Shown: one piece after another, positions 23,322 to 26,585 of the stretch
Position numbering within the stretch: position 1 is the first letter of the stretch
Layout of the letters: each line of letters starts with the position of its first letter
NCBI GenBank assembly: GCA_018376855.1
Contig: JAHAAN010000008.1
Span: forward strand, 1 to 26,585
DNA: 26,585 bases
From: Clostridiales bacterium
Lineage (GTDB): Bacteria > Bacillota > Clostridia > Christensenellales > QALW01
Direction: 5' to 3'
Made by a program: the position numbers and the translations under genes
Notes under the pieces: model-generated
Databases searched by the model: none
What the model saw: the letters and a program-made list of their open reading frames with translations, nothing else
What the model was told of the DNA's origin: nothing

Positions 23322-24347
23322 TTATTTAAATCTCCGCAAATTCCCCATCGGGCATTCCCAATATGTAGCGCTAACAAACATGCCATTTTCAAAACGCGCA
23401 TTCTGCCACGGAGAAAGCCTTGTCTCCTCCGCATTCATCATGACATGCGCCTCCACCGCAGGCATACTTCCCTGCACGGTTATAAAGCGTATTTCGCCCG
23501 TCGCAGCATTTCGGATCATATCCGCAATGATTACCACATGCCCCGAATCGCCCGCTGACGCCGGCACAATAAACATATCCCCAATTTTCATATCGGCAAC
23601 CCTCACAGGCTGAAGATCATATCGAAATAATGACGCCGTATTGGCATACAAAAATACCTTCTCCAAATAGAGATTAAACATGCGACGATCTGTACCCGTC
23701 CAGTTTTCCCGATTCCACACCCATTCGCGGCAATCTGCATCGGGCCGATAGCCCTGCGTGTAATGCAGAAAATCACACGCAAAGCCGTTGTTGAACATAA
23801 ATGAAATTTCACCGTAACGCTTTTGCGCATACAGATATTCAGCATACAAATGGATAACTGTATCGGCGCACTGTTCATATGCCCCCAGCATACGCAGAGC
23901 TAAAATGGCTGCATGCGCGGCAGGCGCACTGTAAACGTCCTTCGGCACCTCCCCAGCAAGGACTCCCTTTTTGCCTATATAATGCAGCCGGCTGCCGTCC
24001 GCCTTAAGGGGCAGATTACGCAGATACTCCGCAAAGCTTCCAGCCTGAACGGGAACTCTTTCAAAGCCCTCCGGCACAAGGAAACGGGTTGCTATCGTCA
24101 TACCCGACGGATTTACAAGCTCGTTAAACGCAGCACCGGGCGTGCACACCGGAGTAGGATGTGCGCCGGATACCGCAGCATACGGCACAGTGGATTCCGG
24201 AGCGCGCGTCTGAATCAAAAGTGTGCCGAGCGATCCCCCAGGTTTGGCAGAAACCGTTCCCTGTATGGTTTCCTGCCCGCATCCGCACAACAAAACACAA
24301 AATGTAAGCACTGAAATCAGCTTGCTTTTTTCTTTTATCATTCTCAT
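23322..24347 (-). CDS. DUF4846 lipoprotein (short-linker paralogue)
   Basis: A 341-aa lipoprotein: basic start (MRMIKEKSK), hydrophobic core, lipobox LCGC with Cys23. A short linker ends in HPTPVCTPG, then the DUF4846 domain (about 80-341). Family marks seen: ATRFLVPEGFERVP, SFAEYLRNLPLKADGS, QCADTVIHLYAEYLYAQ, YRPDADCREW, KVFLYANTASLFRYDL, GDMFIVPASAGDSGHVVIIADM, VQGSMPAVEAHVMMN and LSPW. The fold looks like a papain/NlpC-like or transglutaminase-like hydrolase with conserved Cys and His, but no activity is proven for the family. Outer face of the membrane. It is about 60% identical by eye to the paralogue at 25421-26585. AAGGAG precedes the ATG. Confidence 0.88.
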   Translation of the reverse strand: MRMIKEKSKLISVLTFCVLLCGCGQETIQGTVSAKPGGSLGTLLIQTRAPESTVPYAAVSGAHPTPVCTPGAAFNELVNPSGMTIATRFLVPEGFERVPVQAGSFAEYLRNLPLKADGSRLHYIGKKGVLAGEVPKDVYSAPAAHAAILALRMLGAYEQCADTVIHLYAEYLYAQKRYGEISFMFNNGFACDFLHYTQGYRPDADCREWVWNRENWTGTDRRMFNLYLEKVFLYANTASLFRYDLQPVRVADMKIGDMFIVPASAGDSGHVVIIADMIRNAATGEIRFITVQGSMPAVEAHVMMNAEETRLSPWQNARFENGMFVSATYWECPMGNLRRFK

Positions 24348-24416
24348 TAATCCTCTCCTTTTTTCTTTTTTACAATACGGCTGTTTGTGAAAGCCATATG
24401 AATCGAGCTGACAAGC

Positions 24417-24476
24417 ATTATAATCATGAGATTATTTTTAGTGCTCTACAATAAAAAACAATATATTGCAATATAT
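24417..24476 (-). promoter_or_regulatory. Probable promoter and palindromic operator of the DUF4846 gene
   Basis: On the - strand a perfect -10 TATAAT (24422-24417), 70 bases before the ATG; no good -35 is visible. Upstream lies a perfect 16-base palindrome ATATATTGCAATATAT (24461-24476), a good size for a dimeric regulator. Confidence 0.45.
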
Positions 24477-24540
24477 GATATTATAATTCAAACCTGCTCC
24501 CGTTGTAAATATAAGAAATGAAAATAAAGAAGCAGAACCT

Positions 24541-24577
24541 AAAAAACAACCCCGCAGAACAAAACGTCCCACGGGGT
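24541..24577 (-). terminator. Terminator-like hairpin after the gene fragments
   Basis: On the - strand ACCCCG (24577-24572) pairs with CGGGGT (24554-24549), loop 17 bases, then TGTTTTTT. It would end transcripts from the decayed fragments upstream. Confidence 0.55.
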
Positions 24578-24736
24578 GATTTTCTCTGCGCAAACTACAT
24601 ATACCTTTTTGCGAAAGAGATTCGTAATGAAACAGTCAAAACACTTATGGCAGACGGCGAAATCTACAGCCATGAAATCACTTCGCTCCATATGCAAAAG
24701 AAGCTGCAAATCCCTCACCCATTAAAATTCACGCTT

Positions 24737-24930
24737 TTACAAGCTCCAAAAGCCTTTACCTTTGGCAAATGAAATTGGCTCATTAACAATTATTTCTCCG
24801 AGCTTACAAACAAATTCTCTGCTTTTCGCATGTAAAACGAACGGTAAATTCATCTTTTTCTCAACAAATTCCATAAAAGCAATCGGCAGCTTATTTTTTG
24901 CCCCCACAATAATCTAATACGGCACGATAA
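24737..24930 (-). pseudogene. Gene fragment, unrecognised protein C-terminus
   Basis: On the - strand a stop-ended frame reads KLPIAFMEFVEKKMNLPFVL, HAKSREFVCKLGEIIVNEPI and SFAKGKGFWSL. Further upstream the same frame reads VIVPY with two TAG codons and no start. The sequence is protein-like and probably the remnant of a gene whose 5' part has been lost. The + strand frame in the same place (24518-24772) lacks a ribosome binding site and is a shadow. Confidence 0.45.
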
Positions 24931-25167
24931 CCTATAAAACATATTTTCACAACTTGTCTATGTCCGATAAAAAGCGCTGTGCTGACAGCCCTTTTCGCAC
25001 TTTCAACAGCCTTTAAGTTTTAATGCGCTAATTTAGATTCGCGCGCAGATAAAAGCCCCATAAGCCTCTTGTTATCTGCTGCCGATTTTGTGCCGTATTT
25101 CGATTTTCCCTAACTGACGGCACCGTTCTTCCTTGCAGCGCCGCACTCAAGCCCGTTACCGGAAATC

Positions 25168-25400
25168 TCATTCCCAAGCTACCATGACAGACCGGCTTGT
25201 TTCATCATAGCCCAAAACACCGATCCGAACAGTTTCTTGATCCATATATCCGGTTTCTCTTACGCACAACACTCCATCTTGTAAAAATAGAGAATAATCA
25301 TGAACCATTCTGTCCGAAAGATGGTATACAGTATCTCCGGTTTCATAATCAAGAATGCGGATGTAAATTTTTACAGCAATGCTCCCAAAGCCGTACTTTC
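25168..25400 (-). pseudogene. Gene fragment just downstream of the second DUF4846 gene
   Basis: On - a frame without start reads YGFGSIAVKIYIRILDYE, TGDTVYHLSDRMVHDY, SLFLQDGVLCVRETGYMD and QETVRIGVLGYDETS, ending at a TGA at 25168. The repeated beta-strand pattern suggests a beta-propeller or beta-sandwich end. There is no ATG and no binding site, and a stop lies immediately upstream, so it is probably a remnant left by a local rearrangement. Family not recognised. Confidence 0.45.
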
Positions 25401-25420
25401 GTTATCTGCTTTTCACCGCT

Positions 25421-26585
25421 TCAGCAAAACCGCCGCAGATTTTCCACCGGGCATTCCCAATATGTAGCGCTGACAAACATGCCGTTTTCAAACCGTGCAT
25501 TCTGCCACGGGGAAAGCTCCGCCTCCTCGGCATTGAGCATCACATGCGCTTCCACCGCGGGCATACTCCCCTGCACGGTCATAAAGCGCACCTCTCCCGT
25601 TTCGGGATTTTGAATCATATCCGCGATGAGCACCACATGCCCGCTTCTTCCGGATGCTGCCGGCACGATAAACATATCTCCGATTGCCATATCGGAAAGC
25701 GCGGCAGGTGTCAGATCCTGCCTGAACAAAGAGGTCGTATTGGCATAGGTAAAAACCATTTTAAGATACAGCTCAAATACTTTCCGCTCCGTACCCGTCC
25801 AATGATCTTGACCAAAAAACCAGCCGTTTTTGGCAGCATTGGGGCGATAACCCTGCGTATAATGCAGAAAATCGCACTCAAAGCCGTTATAGAAATGAAA
25901 AGAGATCTCGTCATAGCGCGCCTGCGCGTAAAGATATTCCGCATAAAGGTGAATAACGGTATCCGCGCACTGCTCGCTGTCGCTGAGCATAGGCAAATCC
26001 AAAATCGCCGCATGCGCCGCCGGCGTCTTATAAGGATCCCCAGGCACCTCTCCCGCAGGGGTACCGTCCTTCCCGATATAATGCAGGACACTCCCATCCG
26101 CCTTGAGCGGCAGATTGCGCAGATACTCGGCAAAGCTTCCCTCCTGAACCGGAACCCGTTCAAAGCCCTCCGGCACAAGAAAGCGGGTTTCTATCGTTGT
26201 ACCCAACGGATCTACTAACTCGTTAAATGCCGCGCCGGGCGTGCACACCGGGGTTGGATGCAGCGTTGGAGTGGGCTTCGGCGTAAGCGTTGGCGTTGGT
26301 TTCGGTGTCGGCTTCGGTGTGGGTTTAGGAGTTGGTTTAGGAGTTGGTTTCGGTGTCGGCGTGGGTGTTAATGTAGGCGTAGGAATGGGCGTTTCCGTTG
26401 GTGTAGGCGCAGGGGTTTCCGTCAGCGTCGGGCTCGGCGCTGCCGTAACGAACGGCGTAGGGCTGGGCTCGGCTGTCAGCGTGATCTGCGGCATACCACT
26501 CTCCGTCACCAAAGGCGTTTGCGTCGCCGTTTCAAAAGGAGAAGGCGAACTTTGCAGGCTCTTCGGCCCGCAGCCTCCAAGCATC
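25421..26585 (-). CDS. DUF4846 lipoprotein with Pro/Thr/Lys repeat linker (5' partial)
   Basis: About 387 residues are seen; the start lies beyond the window edge. The first visible residues MLGGCG hold a lipobox (LGGC), so only the signal peptide N-terminus is cut off and the ATG at 26584 is internal. Then comes a Ser/Thr/Pro-rich stretch and about 45 residues of TP/KP repeats, the expected spacer through the cell wall. The DUF4846 domain follows with the same marks as its paralogue: ETRFLVPEGFERVP, SFAEYLRNLPLKADGS, QCADTVIHLYAEYLYAQA, YANTTSLFRQDL, GDMFIVPAASGRSGHVVLIA, VQGSMPAVEAHVMLN. The last 250 residues align almost without gaps with 23322-24347, so this is a tandem duplication. Confidence 0.9.
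   Translation of the reverse strand, partial: MLGGCGPKSLQSSPSPFETATQTPLVTESGMPQITLTAEPSPTPFVTAAPSPTLTETPAPTPTETPIPTPTLTPTPTPKPTPKPTPKPTPKPTPKPTPTLTPKPTPTLHPTPVCTPGAAFNELVDPLGTTIETRFLVPEGFERVPVQEGSFAEYLRNLPLKADGSVLHYIGKDGTPAGEVPGDPYKTPAAHAAILDLPMLSDSEQCADTVIHLYAEYLYAQARYDEISFHFYNGFECDFLHYTQGYRPNAAKNGWFFGQDHWTGTERKVFELYLKMVFTYANTTSLFRQDLTPAALSDMAIGDMFIVPAASGRSGHVVLIADMIQNPETGEVRFMTVQGSMPAVEAHVMLNAEEAELSPWQNARFENGMFVSATYWECPVENLRRFC
26255..26400 (-). repeat. Tandem codon repeats encoding the Pro/Thr/Lys linker
   Basis: Units of 12 bases (read on - as acacc-aaaacc-type steps: T-P-K-P) repeat through 26280-26380, encoding KPTPKPTPKPTPKPTP and similar. This low-complexity DNA is prone to unit gain or loss, which would change linker length. 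Confidence 0.75.

Noticed and set aside
26255..26400. CRISPR array from the repeats in the last 300 bases
   Set aside because: The repeats are 12-base coding units for a Thr-Pro-Lys linker in one reading frame, with no unique spacers.

Overview
The window looks like chromosome of a low-to-mid GC anaerobic Clostridia-type Firmicute, probably from a gut. The signs are a plsX-acpP-rnc cluster, an rplJ-rplL operon with a Firmicutes-style L10 leader, AGGAGG-type ribosome binding sites, near-consensus sigma-A promoters, a PerR-rubrerythrin oxidative-stress pair, a GH78 rhamnosidase and many ferredoxin and zinc-ribbon proteins. I cannot name the genus. Several ORFs start at TTG or GTG on paper, so I moved starts to codons with a good ribosome binding site.

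Left part (1-5.3 kb): the 3' part of a DUF362/ferredoxin protein, a membrane acyltransferase and a tiny secreted peptide lie on +. On - lie plsX, acpP and rnc (phospholipid and fatty-acid synthesis plus RNase III), preceded by a 51-aa double zinc-finger protein. Middle-left (5.3-10.2 kb): a - strand set of DUF2812-like membrane protein, low-molecular-weight protein tyrosine phosphatase and alpha-L-rhamnosidase diverges from the + strand perR-rbr operon. Between them is a perfect 23-bp Fur/PerR-type palindrome.

Middle (10.4-16.4 kb): rplL and rplJ (-) with promoter, leader and attenuator, then two tRNA-Leu genes (CAA, TAA) with a structured spacer, an APH(3')-like phosphotransferase, and a luxE-luxC-HAD operon. 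The last encodes an acyl-activating enzyme and an acyl-CoA reductase with no luciferase nearby, so its likely product is a fatty aldehyde or alcohol.

Right part: 16.6-18.95 kb is a gene graveyard with a frameshifted zinc alcohol dehydrogenase, a broken membrane protein and a dead IS200/IS605 transposase with its end hairpin. It is followed on - by a 766-aa orphan protein and a membrane-anchored zinc-ribbon protein. A structured intergenic stretch (22.65-23.3 kb) carries an 18-bp hairpin-forming repeat in two copies and a very GC-rich hairpin. The window ends with two tandem DUF4846 lipoproteins, one with a long Pro/Thr/Lys repeat linker that the other lacks. Decayed gene fragments lie between them. 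The best candidates for new biology are the stand-alone LuxE/LuxC pair, the DUF4846 pair, the 766-aa orphan and the 18-bp repeat.
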